A stretch of DNA of 64,000 nt from contig NZ_FNKB01000001.1 of assembly GCF_900102345.1 (NCBI RefSeq), forward strand, positions 930,001 through 994,000, read 5' to 3'. A model generated the notes under the pieces. It made no database searches and was not told the origin of the DNA. It saw only the letters and a list, made by a program, of their open reading frames with translations. Shown here one piece after another: positions 44,255 through 53,752 of the stretch. This DNA comes from Leucobacter chromiiresistens. Its GTDB lineage: Bacteria > Actinomycetota > Actinomycetes > Actinomycetales > Microbacteriaceae. Positions within the stretch are counted from its first letter, which is position 1. Every line of letters starts with the position of its first letter. Made by a program: the position numbers and the translations under genes.

Positions 44255-45747
44255 GCGGCGACCCCCAGGGTTTCGTGCTGTGCCTCACGGGCGCGCATCG
44301 CCCGGTCGGTATCGAACAAGGTGCGCTCCCACGCCGTCGACGTCGAGCGGCCGTCGATCACGAATGAGCGCTCATCCGCCTGCAACAGGCACATGCCCTG
44401 CTGGCCCGAGAAGCTCGCGAGCATCGCAGCCTCACCGGGGGTGAGGTTTCCCGATTCCACCGCCCGTCTGCGTGTCTTATCGCCCTGGTGGAACGTGAAC
44501 GAGACGGCGTATTGGCGCAGCAGTTTCTGCGCGAGCTCACGCTCTTTCGATCCCTGCGTGCCGACCGAATCGAAATCGCCATCCTCGTGCACGGCCATCA
44601 TCAGGGAGATGCCGTACTCGCGGGAGAGCTTCAACTGCAGCTCGTGCGCTTCGAGGCCCTGCAGCGTCTTCATATCGCGCCACCCTTCCTCGCGGATGAC
44701 TTGGATCATGCGACCTGCGGACTTATTGGACACCACGTTCATCACCCACGAATTCGTGATCGTCTGGGTGAGGGCGAGCGCGAGATCTCCGCGCTTCTGC
44801 ATTGCGTACGTGTCGAACACCGTGTACGGCGAATCCGGGTTGAATTCGACCGTCCCTTCGTCTTCGAACATGCCGGCGAGATTGCCGGTGAGCATCGGAT
44901 CGAACAAGAACCTGAGCCGTCGTTCCTCACCGCGCTCGAACCGGTTATCGCGGGCGGCCTTGAGGGCGTCGGCGTCGTCGATTTTCTGCACGACCTTCCG
45001 GATCGTGGGATGGTCGTTGGTTTCCCGAACCACTTCTTCCAACGCCCACGCCAGGATCGACTTCTCGATCGCGGTGAGCGGGTCCTCATCCTCGAGAAGG
45101 AGGCCCGCGAGCTGCTGGGCGACCAGCTGCCGGGAAGCATGGATGCGCTGGTTGTGCTCGATCTCGGTCTCTTTGAAGTGCCGCTCACCCTTCTCAAACG
45201 GATTCAACCGCACATCGGTGCCGAACGCGCCGACCCGATACCACTGGCCACCGAGCGCTTCAGCTACCACCCCGTGCTCGCCCTTCACATCGCTGGTGTT
45301 GATCGAGGTCACACCGAACAGCACGCCGAGTGCGACCATGCGTTTCATGAAGTAGCTCTTGCCGCGCCCGATACCGCCCTTGAACAGCACGTTGGGGGAG
45401 GTGATGATGTCGTCGTTGTACATGTGCCAGGCGTGGAAAGAGAACGGCTGCCCGCCAGAAGTGCGCTCGAGCCCGATCACCGGGCCCGCGACGACGGGCA
45501 CGTCGGAGAACGGGAACGGGTTCAGCGACGCCCACTCCCACCCCGTACCCGTGTGCCGGGGGAGTTTCATGTCGGAAGCATGGCCGCGCACGAGACGCCC
45601 GATACGGGACAGGTACGGTGCTTCTTCCACGTCGACGGCGGCCGTCGCTTCGTCTTGGCCGACGGTGTGCATTTCTTTGAGAATGCGGCGTTCTTTCCGT
45701 GAGAGCTTCTGAGGGATGAACGCCAACTGCTGATGCTGATTCATCAC
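44251..45747 (-). CDS. virB4: VirB4-like conjugative ATPase
   Basis: 498 residues. Walker A GGIGRGKS is at 124-131, and VTSINTSDVKGEHG follows as in VirB4/TraE family ATPases. The C-terminal half carries the Walker B and arginine region (VIREEGWRDMKT, GQQGMCLLQADERSF). It drives pilus assembly and substrate movement. It is shorter than Gram-negative VirB4, as is usual in actinobacteria where the N-terminal part is supplied by the SCO6880 protein. ATGA-coupled to that gene. Confidence 0.9.
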   Translation of the reverse strand: MMNQHQQLAFIPQKLSRKERRILKEMHTVGQDEATAAVDVEEAPYLSRIGRLVRGHASDMKLPRHTGTGWEWASLNPFPFSDVPVVAGPVIGLERTSGGQPFSFHAWHMYNDDIITSPNVLFKGGIGRGKSYFMKRMVALGVLFGVTSINTSDVKGEHGVVAEALGGQWYRVGAFGTDVRLNPFEKGERHFKETEIEHNQRIHASRQLVAQQLAGLLLEDEDPLTAIEKSILAWALEEVVRETNDHPTIRKVVQKIDDADALKAARDNRFERGEERRLRFLFDPMLTGNLAGMFEDEGTVEFNPDSPYTVFDTYAMQKRGDLALALTQTITNSWVMNVVSNKSAGRMIQVIREEGWRDMKTLQGLEAHELQLKLSREYGISLMMAVHEDGDFDSVGTQGSKERELAQKLLRQYAVSFTFHQGDKTRRRAVESGNLTPGEAAMLASFSGQQGMCLLQADERSFVIDGRSTSTAWERTLFDTDRAMRAREAQHETLGVAA

Positions 45748-47231
45748 ATTCCCGTTCCGGCCGGGTACGCCACGGTCATGAGCGCTGCGGCCTGCTGATA
45801 GGTGAGGGGGACAAGTTCGATCGACGCGGTGCTGCCTGCGAGCTCCATCGACGTGCAGCTGCGAAGAAGCGCGTCATGGCTCAGCGCCGACACGACCACG
45901 AACCCGGTCCAGGCCAGTTCGCCCTGTCCGTTGATGAGGTCCTGCTCGCGTGCGTCGAGGTTCTGCCAGTCGGAATTGTCCGCGATCGTCACATCGTTGC
46001 CGCGCCGAGCTTTCAGTGCGGCGTTCTGCTTCCACGACTCTCGCTGTTTACGGATGCCCTTGAGGGCCTGTTCGATCGGAACGGGGGTGCCGACGATCTG
46101 CAGCGTGTGCCGCACCGGGATCCCCGCGGACGTCTCCGCGCTCGCGACCTCGCCCATGAACCCCGGCAGCGTTTCCAGGCGCGGATATTCAGCGATCCAG
46201 TACACGCGGTGGAACGCGGAATCGGTCTCGACATGATTCTTCTCATCGACGCACGACATCGGGCCGGCAAGTTCGGGGGCGATGCCCTCGAACGCGGTCC
46301 CCAATCGAATGTCGATCTTGCCTTCCGCGACGGGGTCGACGATGCCGCGCCCCCACGCCCCCCACTCCCGGGGGGAGGTCCACACCACTTTCGTGAAGCC
46401 CGCGACGCGCAGCGATTCCGTCGTCGCGGCGATCTCCTGCTCGACCATGCCGAGAATCCCGGCCTTGCCGCCGCCGAGGTCTTTCGCGGCCGCACGCCCC
46501 GCGCCGCCGCCCGCGTCGATGGTGAGCGTGATCGACTGCGGGTGCAGCACGCTCTCCTCAGCTACGCGGGTGAGCGCTTCCTGATACGACTCAGCGAGCT
46601 CCCCGCTCGCACCCAGCGCATCGAAGGTGCGCTGCTCACGAACGATCGTGCCTGGTCGGGTGCGCTCCTGCATCGAGACGCGCATGATCTGGCGGCGCCG
46701 CGTCCACGACCCCGCGACGCTCATCAGCGCAGCAGTGAGGTGCTCCCGGTCATGCGCGGTCATCACCTGAGTGCGGTGACGCGCCATACCGGGGGAGGTC
46801 ACCATGCACGTGATCGACGCGGTTTGCCGGGCTTTGTCCCAGACGACGGCGATCCCCGTAGGGGATTCCCAGATCTGGAAGCGATCTTCGAGCCCTGGAA
46901 GCTGCAGCTCACCGCGAATAATCGGTTCCGCCCGCTTCACGCGACGCTTGAACATTGTTCGTCCCATCATCTTTCTCAGTCGAAAACGTGTCGCCCAGAC
47001 GAGCCACAGTGTGAGCGCGATCCCGTGCCGCTTGATCAGTCCGGTGATCGCGAGCGGTGACATCAGGAGGGCGACGAACATCGCGTTGAACGGCCCTTGG
47101 GTGACGACGGTTGCCAGCACTGGGGCGATCGCGATCCCGAGCGACCAGATGCCGGGTTTGTCGATACCCAGGACGACGCCCTGGGAGGCGCGGCGCGAGA
47201 AGCGCACCGTCGCCAGTTCTTCGTGAGCCAT
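45744..47231 (-). CDS. SCO6880-family transfer protein
   Basis: 495 residues. Two N-terminal helices (about 24-44 and 48-66, VirB3/PrgI-like) precede a long soluble part with RGELQLPGLEDRFQIW and a conserved middle resembling the VirB4 N-terminal domain. SCO6880-type proteins are a hallmark of actinobacterial conjugation systems and sit just before the VirB4-like ATPase, as here. Its stop overlaps the next ATG by four bases. Confidence 0.88.
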   Translation of the reverse strand: MAHEELATVRFSRRASQGVVLGIDKPGIWSLGIAIAPVLATVVTQGPFNAMFVALLMSPLAITGLIKRHGIALTLWLVWATRFRLRKMMGRTMFKRRVKRAEPIIRGELQLPGLEDRFQIWESPTGIAVVWDKARQTASITCMVTSPGMARHRTQVMTAHDREHLTAALMSVAGSWTRRRQIMRVSMQERTRPGTIVREQRTFDALGASGELAESYQEALTRVAEESVLHPQSITLTIDAGGGAGRAAAKDLGGGKAGILGMVEQEIAATTESLRVAGFTKVVWTSPREWGAWGRGIVDPVAEGKIDIRLGTAFEGIAPELAGPMSCVDEKNHVETDSAFHRVYWIAEYPRLETLPGFMGEVASAETSAGIPVRHTLQIVGTPVPIEQALKGIRKQRESWKQNAALKARRGNDVTIADNSDWQNLDAREQDLINGQGELAWTGFVVVSALSHDALLRSCTSMELAGSTASIELVPLTYQQAAALMTVAYPAGTGM

Positions 47232-47237
47232 GAGCTA

Positions 47238-48632
47238 TCACCACTTCGGAGTTGCGGGCGTTCCCGGTTTCGGCTGCGGCGTACTGCCGCCCCCGGGCGC
47301 GGAAGGTGCGGGTGCGGACGGAACCTGAGGCGACCGAGTGCTGGAGCTGCCACTCGCGTTCACCGGAGCCCCACCACCGCCTCCCGCGGGGGCTGGTGCA
47401 CCGCTCCTGCCGCCGCCAGCACCGCCAGGGGCACCGCCGCCAGGGGCACCGCCGCTGGGGGCATTCCCACCGCGGGCCCCGCCGCCCCCGTTGGGGGTGC
47501 CAGCCGGAGTAGCACCGCCACCCGTCGCAGCGCCGTTCTTGGCGGCGGCCGAAGCGTCGCTCTTGCCGGCAGCATCGCCCTGCTGCCCCTTCGAGCTGAT
47601 AGGGGAGCTTGACGCCTGTGAGCTGGTCGACGTCGTGCTCTTGGACGTCTTGAATACCGCACCTGCCGCTCCTGCAGCGCCGGCCCCGATCTTGCTCGAG
47701 GCCGCCCCCGCTGCCCGCTGCACCGGGGCGGAAGCTTTCTGACCGGCTTGGCCGGCCATGCCTTGGCCGGCCATGTTCTCGTTGCCCGAGCCGAGGAACG
47801 CGAAGAACGAGTACGACATCATCGGCATGAACGACACGACGAACAGGCCCGTCATCACCGTCAACGTCTGCGGCGAGAACAATGCCATCCCGTCCGACGT
47901 TTTCAGCAGCATCGCCAGGATCCCAAACATGAGGGGTTTAGCGAGCAGCAACGCGATACCCGCCATCGCCCACTTCTTCGCGATACCCCAACCGCCTCGC
48001 ATCGGCACCGCCATGAACGCGAGCGGGGAGAACGCGATGAGTACCATCAACCCCAGATTGCGGAACGCGAGCGCGAACGACATCAGCAGCAGCCCGAGGA
48101 GGATACCGATCAGCATCAGAATCATCGGAACGGCCGAGCTCAGACCCGTCAGCGTGAGCGCTGCCCCGCCCACGTCTGAGCCGGTGCCGCCCTGCACGAC
48201 GGTGCGGAACAGGTTCTCGAACCCGTCCTCACCGCCGATGCGTTTAAGCGCGAGCTCGCTGAGCTGGTCACTGATCGCGAGCAGCTCGCCGCCGAGCGCG
48301 AGGGAGAGGAACGTGGACGGGATCGCGGCGGCAATACTCAGCACGGACACCCATAAGCGGCGGCCTTTCATCGACAACATGCCAGTCGACACCCCAACGA
48401 TGCCCGTGATGAGCATCACGACGATCGCGATCGCGAACCAGTTCGAGGCTTCACCGATCGCGTTATCCCACAGCGTCGTGCCGGGGGCGAACTCCTGTGA
48501 ACCCAGCACGGTCTGTGCGAGCCACCCGATGAAGGTGCCCATGCCGCGCGCGGTCGATTCTGCGCTGACGCAGATGGGGTAATCGAGACCCGGCGTGCAG
48601 CCGAGCTCGATCTGGTCTTCCAGCACGTACAC
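47238..48632 (-). CDS. VirB6/TrbL-like channel protein with disordered tail
   Basis: About 464 residues from GTG 48632, the first plausible start after the pilin-like gene; upstream frame overlaps that gene. A Cys-containing N-terminus, six to eight membrane helices to about residue 290, then a long Gly/Ala/Ser/Pro tail (about 300-464) of low complexity. VirB6-type proteins form the inner-membrane part of the channel. It lies between pilin-like and SCO6880 genes. Confidence 0.8.
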   Translation of the reverse strand: MYVLEDQIELGCTPGLDYPICVSAESTARGMGTFIGWLAQTVLGSQEFAPGTTLWDNAIGEASNWFAIAIVVMLITGIVGVSTGMLSMKGRRLWVSVLSIAAAIPSTFLSLALGGELLAISDQLSELALKRIGGEDGFENLFRTVVQGGTGSDVGGAALTLTGLSSAVPMILMLIGILLGLLLMSFALAFRNLGLMVLIAFSPLAFMAVPMRGGWGIAKKWAMAGIALLLAKPLMFGILAMLLKTSDGMALFSPQTLTVMTGLFVVSFMPMMSYSFFAFLGSGNENMAGQGMAGQAGQKASAPVQRAAGAASSKIGAGAAGAAGAVFKTSKSTTSTSSQASSSPISSKGQQGDAAGKSDASAAAKNGAATGGGATPAGTPNGGGGARGGNAPSGGAPGGGAPGGAGGGRSGAPAPAGGGGGAPVNASGSSSTRSPQVPSAPAPSAPGGGSTPQPKPGTPATPKW

Positions 48633-48646
48633 GATGAGATCCGCGC

Positions 48647-48961
48647 TTAGAACAGGTTGATGTTGCCGAAGAAGGTCATCATCGCGACGATCGACCCCAG
48701 CACCGCAGCCCCGATGCCGGCGACAGCAAGCGCCACCCACGCACGCGTCTTGTTGCGGCTGTCCAGGCCGGCAAACATGAGCAGGCACGCGGCCGCGATG
48801 AATGCGACGATGCCGACGATCGTGCCAACGGCGAGGATCTGGTTCACGAGCGTCATTCCGGCCCGTGCGGGGCCGGTGCTGAAGTCTGCGTTGATATCGG
48901 GTACTTCGAGCACCTTACGTACGGTCGTGTCGGCGATCGCCGAGAGGGAGGGGAGAGACAT
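48647..48961 (-). CDS. VirB2-like pilin or small channel protein
   Basis: 104 residues from ATG 48961 with AAAGGA upstream. A polar N-terminus and two helices (about 38-62 and 73-97) with a short basic loop match the VirB2/TrbC layout. It ends 15 bases before the VirB6-like gene. It could form the conjugative surface structure, though actinobacteria often lack a long pilus. Confidence 0.7.
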   Translation of the reverse strand: MSLPSLSAIADTTVRKVLEVPDINADFSTGPARAGMTLVNQILAVGTIVGIVAFIAAACLLMFAGLDSRNKTRAWVALAVAGIGAAVLGSIVAMMTFFGNINLF

Positions 48962-49114
48962 GGGATGTGTCCTTTCGAGGTTGGTGGTTCGCCTCGTAGA
49001 AGAAAGGGACCGCGCACCCGGCAGGCACGAAGAAGGACCGTGCCCTGAACGCCTCGCCAAGCTCATCGCCGCGGCCGCATGTGTTTGCTTCCAGCCTCAT
49101 GGGACTATTGATTC

Positions 49115-49615
49115 ATGTCCGATCAGCGCAGCGTCACCGTGACCCAATGGAACGCGGCGAACCCGCGGGACTGCGCCGAGCTAACGACCTTGTTGACGGA
49201 CTACCACCTCCGGACAGAGTCGGAGAAGGGCAACCCGGTCGGGTCCGTTGACGCACTTCCCGAGAAATACCGTTTCGAGCTGACAGATCCTCAAAGGACG
49301 TTTAGCGGCGACACCGTTCTAGTAGCACGGTACGAGGGTCACGCTGCAGGCTGTCTCGTAATCACGACTCGAGGCGACCAAAGCTTAGAGATCAAGCGCC
49401 TGTGGACGGACGAAAACTATCGCGGTCGGCACATCGCCACCTCTCTACTCACGGAGGCGCGAAATCATGCCGTCCGCGTCAACGCTGAGGTAATTCAGCT
49501 CTCGGTTTGGAAGTGGCGCTCGAACGCGATTGCTCTCTACAAGAAGGTCGGATTCACTGATACCAGTTCATGGGAAGACAGGGACCAGCTGATCTGTATG
49601 GTTCAAACCGTGTAG
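49115..49615 (+). CDS. GNAT acetyltransferase inserted in the transfer operon
   Basis: 166 residues. GNAT fold with acetyl-CoA-binding RGRHIATSLL near 107-116 and conserved YKKVGFTDT near the C-terminus; beta-strand LEIKRLWTDENY precedes it. Substrate unknown. It is on the plus strand between minus-strand transfer genes, with lower GC and different codon use than the pilin and lytic genes beside it, so it is probably a later insertion. Confidence 0.88.
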   Translation: MSDQRSVTVTQWNAANPRDCAELTTLLTDYHLRTESEKGNPVGSVDALPEKYRFELTDPQRTFSGDTVLVARYEGHAAGCLVITTRGDQSLEIKRLWTDENYRGRHIATSLLTEARNHAVRVNAEVIQLSVWKWRSNAIALYKKVGFTDTSSWEDRDQLICMVQTV

Positions 49616-49677
49616 GTAAATCGCCGGATCGGAGAAATTCGCGATGCGACGACTCCTGGAAGCCACCCATTTTCGTC

Positions 49678-50805
49678 TCACATCGGGTACAGGTCGCACC
49701 CTCCCGTGCAGGGCCCCATCGTGATCCCTTGCTCGCGCATGAACTTGTAGGCGGGCGTGAACGACCCCCAACTCGTCGGGTTCGGCCCCACACGAACCTC
49801 GAAGTGCAGATGGGCGCCGTTGACGCACGATCCCGAAGCGCCGGAGTATCCGATGAGCTGACCGGCTTTGACCTGCTCTCCTGCGGCGACGGCGAATGAG
49901 GACATGTGTGCGAACGCGGTCGTGTATTGCACGTCGTGTTGGATGCCGATGACCATCCCTCCGCACCCTTCGGAGAGGTCAAAGACCTTCCCGGCTGCGG
50001 GCGCGTACACGGGGGTGCCGGTGCCGACGTGCACGTCCATCGCACCCCCGGCGTGGTTGGGGTAGGTCGCCCAGGTCTGCATCCCTATGGGGTTCGCCCA
50101 GCCGCCCACCACTTGCGGGGGAGTGCCGCCGTCGCCGCCCTCACAGATGGTCGTCGTGTCGCCCAATGCCGCGAGTACCGCGTCGGCGTCCGCCGAGCGC
50201 TCCTGATACCGGTCCGGGAACGCGCTGACCTGCACCGTCTGCGCGGCGACTCCCAGCCCCATCGACTCCCAGCCGGCAATGTCGAGCAACCCGCGCGGGC
50301 TCCCACCGTTCGGGCCGCTCGGCCCGCCGAAGAACGCACGAGCGGCGAACTCAGGTTTCATCAGCTCGGCCGGAGTGCCCCACCCAGAGGACGGGCGCTG
50401 CTGCATGATGCCGACCGAGTCATGGTCAGACCCCATGCCCTGGTTCGGAAGCAACATCGACTCAGGGACGCCCGTATTCGCCAGATTCAGCAGGTTCGAC
50501 TCCACGAGCGACACCATGATCGCGATCTTCACACCCGAATCGGGGACCTCCATCTCCGCTGCGGCCGCGCGGATCGCCGCCGCGTTCCCGAGCTGCTCAC
50601 TGGAGAACCCTCCGACAGCTTCACCCGTGGTGCACGTCCCGGATTCCCCGGTTCCGATAGCGATCGCCATCGCTGCGCCGCCGATGAGGATCGCCGGCAG
50701 CATCACGATCAGCAGGATCAGGGCGAGAACGCCCGCAATGATGCGCCGCCCAGTCTTTGACTGAACAACCTGTATCGCGACTTTCGCGGCGATGGGTGCA
50801 GCCAT
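49678..50805 (-). CDS. Conjugative peptidoglycan hydrolase (lytic domain plus M23)
   Basis: 375 residues from ATG 50805, which overlaps the previous stop (ATGA). Membrane helix near 22-45, then a lysozyme/transglycosylase-like domain (VSLVESNLLN with the Glu, SVGIMQQRPSSGWG), then an M23 domain with HAGGAMD and GAHLHFEV zinc motifs. It opens the cell wall for the mating channel, equivalent to VirB1/TcpG-type enzymes. The tail CTGGCDLYPM has two Cys. Confidence 0.88.
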   Translation of the reverse strand: MAAPIAAKVAIQVVQSKTGRRIIAGVLALILLIVMLPAILIGGAAMAIAIGTGESGTCTTGEAVGGFSSEQLGNAAAIRAAAAEMEVPDSGVKIAIMVSLVESNLLNLANTGVPESMLLPNQGMGSDHDSVGIMQQRPSSGWGTPAELMKPEFAARAFFGGPSGPNGGSPRGLLDIAGWESMGLGVAAQTVQVSAFPDRYQERSADADAVLAALGDTTTICEGGDGGTPPQVVGGWANPIGMQTWATYPNHAGGAMDVHVGTGTPVYAPAAGKVFDLSEGCGGMVIGIQHDVQYTTAFAHMSSFAVAAGEQVKAGQLIGYSGASGSCVNGAHLHFEVRVGPNPTSWGSFTPAYKFMREQGITMGPCTGGCDLYPM

Positions 50806-51668
50806 CAGTAGCTCGTCTTCCAGCCGTCCGGGTACCGCGTCATCAGCGAAGTCACACCACACACCCCACCCGCAGCGGGAGGGTCGCAGTACACCGCAAG
50901 CGCCACCGGGTAGCGCTGCGTGGTTGCCCCTTCGCCGGCATCAGTCGCGGTCTCTACCCGCACCCAGTACAGCTCGAACGACGCTTCTGGGTCGATGTCG
51001 ACGGTGATCTGATCGGACGGCTTCGTCCAGTACGACCCACCGGAGTACTCCTCCATCTCTTCCTGGTCGTACACCTCGATCGCCCGCGACGTGAGGCTCG
51101 CCCCGTAGGAGGCGAACCCGCCGAAGCTCTGCGTGTCACCGAGCAGCCACCACCACCCGTCAGGGGAGTACTTCTCCGTCGCGAGCATCTCCGGGGCGCG
51201 GTCGATCAGCTCGTCACCGTAGTAGGTGTCACCGCCGAATGCCTTCACCTGGAGGCCGTCACCCGGGCCGACGTATTCAGGGCTTGGCCGCATGACTCGT
51301 GAGAGGGATTCCTTGCGGAAATTCTCGACCCACTCGATCTTCTTCGTATCCGCCGACATCAGCACCTGTGCTGCAGACGCCGCAGCGACACGCGGATCTG
51401 TGGTGACTTCCATCGACGCGAACCCGTCATCTCCCAGCGACGGTGCCGCCGCCAGCTCCCCAGCAGCTTCCTCCGCATCTTGCTCGGGGGCTGGTTTCTC
51501 GCTGTCGGTCGGCTGCGAACTGTTACGCGACGGACGCGTCTCCGCGGTGTCCCCCGGGCCGATGATGATGCCGATCAGCACCGCCACGACCGCAACCACG
51601 AAACCCGCAGCACCGGCCGCGACGAGCTTCGGCTTCCACTTCTTCCAATTGGTCTGCAAATTGCTCAT
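50805..51668 (-). CDS. VirB8/TcpC-like transfer protein
   Basis: 287 residues. A cytoplasmic N-terminus with WKKWKPK, one helix near 17-37, an acidic low-complexity linker, then a mixed alpha/beta extracellular domain (about 95-287) containing WWWLLGDTQSFGGFASYGA and two Cys (YCDPPAAGGVC). Layout and operon position fit TcpC/VirB8 channel scaffold proteins. Coupled by ATGA to genes on both sides. Confidence 0.72.
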   Translation of the reverse strand: MSNLQTNWKKWKPKLVAAGAAGFVVAVVAVLIGIIIGPGDTAETRPSRNSSQPTDSEKPAPEQDAEEAAGELAAAPSLGDDGFASMEVTTDPRVAAASAAQVLMSADTKKIEWVENFRKESLSRVMRPSPEYVGPGDGLQVKAFGGDTYYGDELIDRAPEMLATEKYSPDGWWWLLGDTQSFGGFASYGASLTSRAIEVYDQEEMEEYSGGSYWTKPSDQITVDIDPEASFELYWVRVETATDAGEGATTQRYPVALAVYCDPPAAGGVCGVTSLMTRYPDGWKTSY

Positions 51669-52207
51669 GACTCTTCTCCGTTTTCGAGGGCAGATGATTC
51701 CGACACGTCAGGTTCAGCGAACGCCACCAGCTCCCGAGCGAACTCGTCCAGATCCACCGACCACATCGCAAAGTCCGTGGTCGACGAGTCCGCCCAAGAC
51801 GGACGGAGCTGCGGCAGGTGCTTCGAAGCTGTGCAGCCGGCGTCGCCGGTGAGGGAGCGCATGCGCTGCAGCCAGAGACTGAACTGGTACTGGAAATCGA
51901 TCGCTGCAGACGCCGGCGGGCCGAGCTCCATGTTGAACTGCTGCTGCTGCCGATACTGGAACAGCGCCAACAGCTCATGAATCATGGCGGAGTGCCGATA
52001 CCAGCACCGCGGCACCACCTGCTCGCTGAGGCCGAACTCGCACACGATCTTCGGCACCCACACCCCGAGCACGCTCCGGAGAGTTTTGCTCTGCGCGACA
52101 GCGTCGAGAGCCATCCAATCGATCGGAAGTTCCGGCACGCCGCGCTCCGGCAGCGGCAGCGGGGGAGCCGTAGGGGTTTCCGGACGTGCACCGCGCTCAC
52201 GCACCAT
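51665..52207 (-). CDS. Hypothetical first gene of the transfer operon
   Basis: 180 residues, Pro-rich start then a helical, tryptophan-containing core (DWMALDAVAQSKTLRSVLG, CWYRHSAMIHELLALFQYRQ). No membrane segment or known motif. The final ATGA overlap couples it to the VirB8-like gene, so it is part of the transfer operon. No family recognised. Confidence 0.65.
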   Translation of the reverse strand: MVRERGARPETPTAPPLPLPERGVPELPIDWMALDAVAQSKTLRSVLGVWVPKIVCEFGLSEQVVPRCWYRHSAMIHELLALFQYRQQQQFNMELGPPASAAIDFQYQFSLWLQRMRSLTGDAGCTASKHLPQLRPSWADSSTTDFAMWSVDLDEFARELVAFAEPDVSESSALENGEES

Positions 52208-52315
52208 GTGGGATCACCTGCAGGCTGAAATCAGATCGGCTCATACCTGCAGAAGCGTGCAGGTGCGCACAAGCCGCTGCGCAGGAACGACCACCCCTCC
52301 GGGGTGCTCCGGGCG

Positions 52316-52558
52316 GATGCCGGCACAGAGGCCGGCATCGTTTCCTTTCGGGCTACGCCCGCTTTTTGCCATGAAGCCTTCGGCAGCATACGGCCGTTCC
52401 GCTCTCCAGGGGCACGGTCGCACATCCGCTCCGCGGCTGAGCTTGCCGCAGCACTCTCGCATGTCTGCGCCATGCGGGATCGACGCTCCGCACCCCCTCC
52501 GAGCTGCACACCTCCGCAGGCACATACGTGCCTTCACGGCAAAAAAACGTGAGGGAGG
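52316..52558 (+). repeat. Structured leader-like element, copy B
   Basis: Hairpin GATGCCGGC/GCCGGCATC (52316-52339) differs from copy A on both stem sides yet still pairs, a compensated change. The GCCTTCGGCAGCATACGGCC block and everything from CCTCCGCAGGCACATACGTG to GTGAGGGAGG are nearly identical to 19219-19459, while the middle has diverged. GCTTTTTGCCATGAAG (52361-52376) pairs with CTTCACGGC plus seven A (52532-52546) except for one position. It ends 22 bases before the gene at 52581. Confidence 0.7.
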
Positions 52559-52580
52559 GATCAAGAACAAGGAGCAGACA

Positions 52581-52895
52581 ATGAGCGACTACACGATGCA
52601 ACTCGCAGCACTCGGAGCACGCGTGATGGGGCTATGGGGCTTCGACGAAATCACAGATACAGACGAACTGGTCACTCACGTCGGGGACGCGATCTACAAG
52701 GTGGGACTCGACTACGGGAACACCCAGCAGGTGCGAACCATCTGCCTCACACACCAGCTCGCACACGCAGCGTGGGAAGACGCACGATCCGGGCACAGTG
52801 GCGACGACGAGCACGCCACAGCCGCCGCACTCATCGAGCAACTCATGCATCAGTTCGGCCTCACCGCCACCTACGCGGACGGCAGCACCCGATGA
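52581..52895 (+). CDS. Hypothetical protein after structured element B
   Basis: 104 residues from ATG 52581 with AAGGAG upstream. Helical and acidic with several His (HQLAHAAW, DDEHATAAALIEQLMHQFG). First gene of a three-gene ATGA-coupled operon behind the structured element. No family recognised. Confidence 0.65.
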   Translation: MSDYTMQLAALGARVMGLWGFDEITDTDELVTHVGDAIYKVGLDYGNTQQVRTICLTHQLAHAAWEDARSGHSGDDEHATAAALIEQLMHQFGLTATYADGSTR

Positions 52896-53011
52896 TCCCC
52901 GACGAGATACCGCTCCCGCTCGCGATCATCCTGATCCCGACGCTCTGGGCCATCGCCGGCTACCGCCTCTGGATTCTCCCCGCACTCGCCAAGAAAGGCA
53001 CCCACGAATGA
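52892..53011 (+). CDS. 39-aa single-helix membrane peptide
   Basis: Starts as ATGA overlap with the previous stop and ends in the same way on the next start. The peptide begins MIPDEIPLPL, has one helix of about 20 residues (ending LWILPAL) and a basic end KKGTHE. Exact coupling on both sides supports translation. Confidence 0.65.
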   Translation: MIPDEIPLPLAIILIPTLWAIAGYRLWILPALAKKGTHE

Positions 53012-53673
53012 GCACCGCACAACTCAGCTTCGACATCGACGCCCTCATCCACCAGGCCGCCGTCGAAACCGTGCCCACCTGGGACGGGGCACCGCTCCGG
53101 TACCACGAGCAGTACCGGACCCCTGCAGAACTCGACGCGGCGTGGGAGCGGTGGCAGTTCGAAAACGGAAGCTTCGGGTGCGTGCCCTACAGCCACATGT
53201 GGCACAGCGACAAGTACCGCAGAGGCGAAGAGATCAGCATCGGAGCCCACCAGCACGCATCGTTCCAGGCCGACGCCCGGTGCGACGGTGGCCGCTTCGG
53301 CGGGCCAGAGCACGACCACGCAGACGGGGAACTCCCGAACGACCTCATCTACCAGTTCATCTGCAGCCGGTGCCGCTGGCACACAATCAGCAACAGTGAG
53401 AACGCGGCCGTCGAAGCGTGGCATGACCACGTCCTTCCCGGCTGGCGAGATCTCCCCGTCGTCCCGAAGAAGCTCGCAGAACACGGAGGCGAACGCACGA
53501 AGCTCGCACGTCTCCAGAGCTGGCTCGAGGAGTACTACCCAGCCGCGTGGCAAGCTTCCGGCTTCCCGATCATCAGCGAACGGAACACGTACGGCACCCG
53601 CCATGTCCCGGGCGGTTCTCCCTGGGGCGGATACAGCCTGTCGGACTCGGTGCTGCGGCCCGGAAACGACTAA
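53008..53673 (+). CDS. DUF6349-like protein
   Basis: 221 residues from ATG 53008. Contains FICSRCRWHT (CxxC) and several His, GPEHDHADGELP, and a C-terminal CxxC-less region with YYPAAWQASGFPI. Proteins with this layout are annotated DUF6349 on actinobacterial plasmids and phages; function unknown. A zinc site is probable. Last gene of the operon, followed by a strong terminator. Confidence 0.72.
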   Translation: MSTAQLSFDIDALIHQAAVETVPTWDGAPLRYHEQYRTPAELDAAWERWQFENGSFGCVPYSHMWHSDKYRRGEEISIGAHQHASFQADARCDGGRFGGPEHDHADGELPNDLIYQFICSRCRWHTISNSENAAVEAWHDHVLPGWRDLPVVPKKLAEHGGERTKLARLQSWLEEYYPAAWQASGFPIISERNTYGTRHVPGGSPWGGYSLSDSVLRPGND

Positions 53674-53686
53674 CCGGGGGACACAA

Positions 53687-53731
53687 GGGCAGCGGCCCTG
53701 GCCAGGACGAATCTGGCCAGGGCCGCTGCCC
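53687..53731. terminator. Strong bidirectional terminator
   Basis: GGGCAGCGGCCCTGGCCAG (53687-53705) pairs perfectly with its complement at 53713-53731. It separates the convergent genes ending at 53673 and 53753. Confidence 0.8.
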
Positions 53732-53752
53732 TGTTTACCCTGGAGTTTCTCT

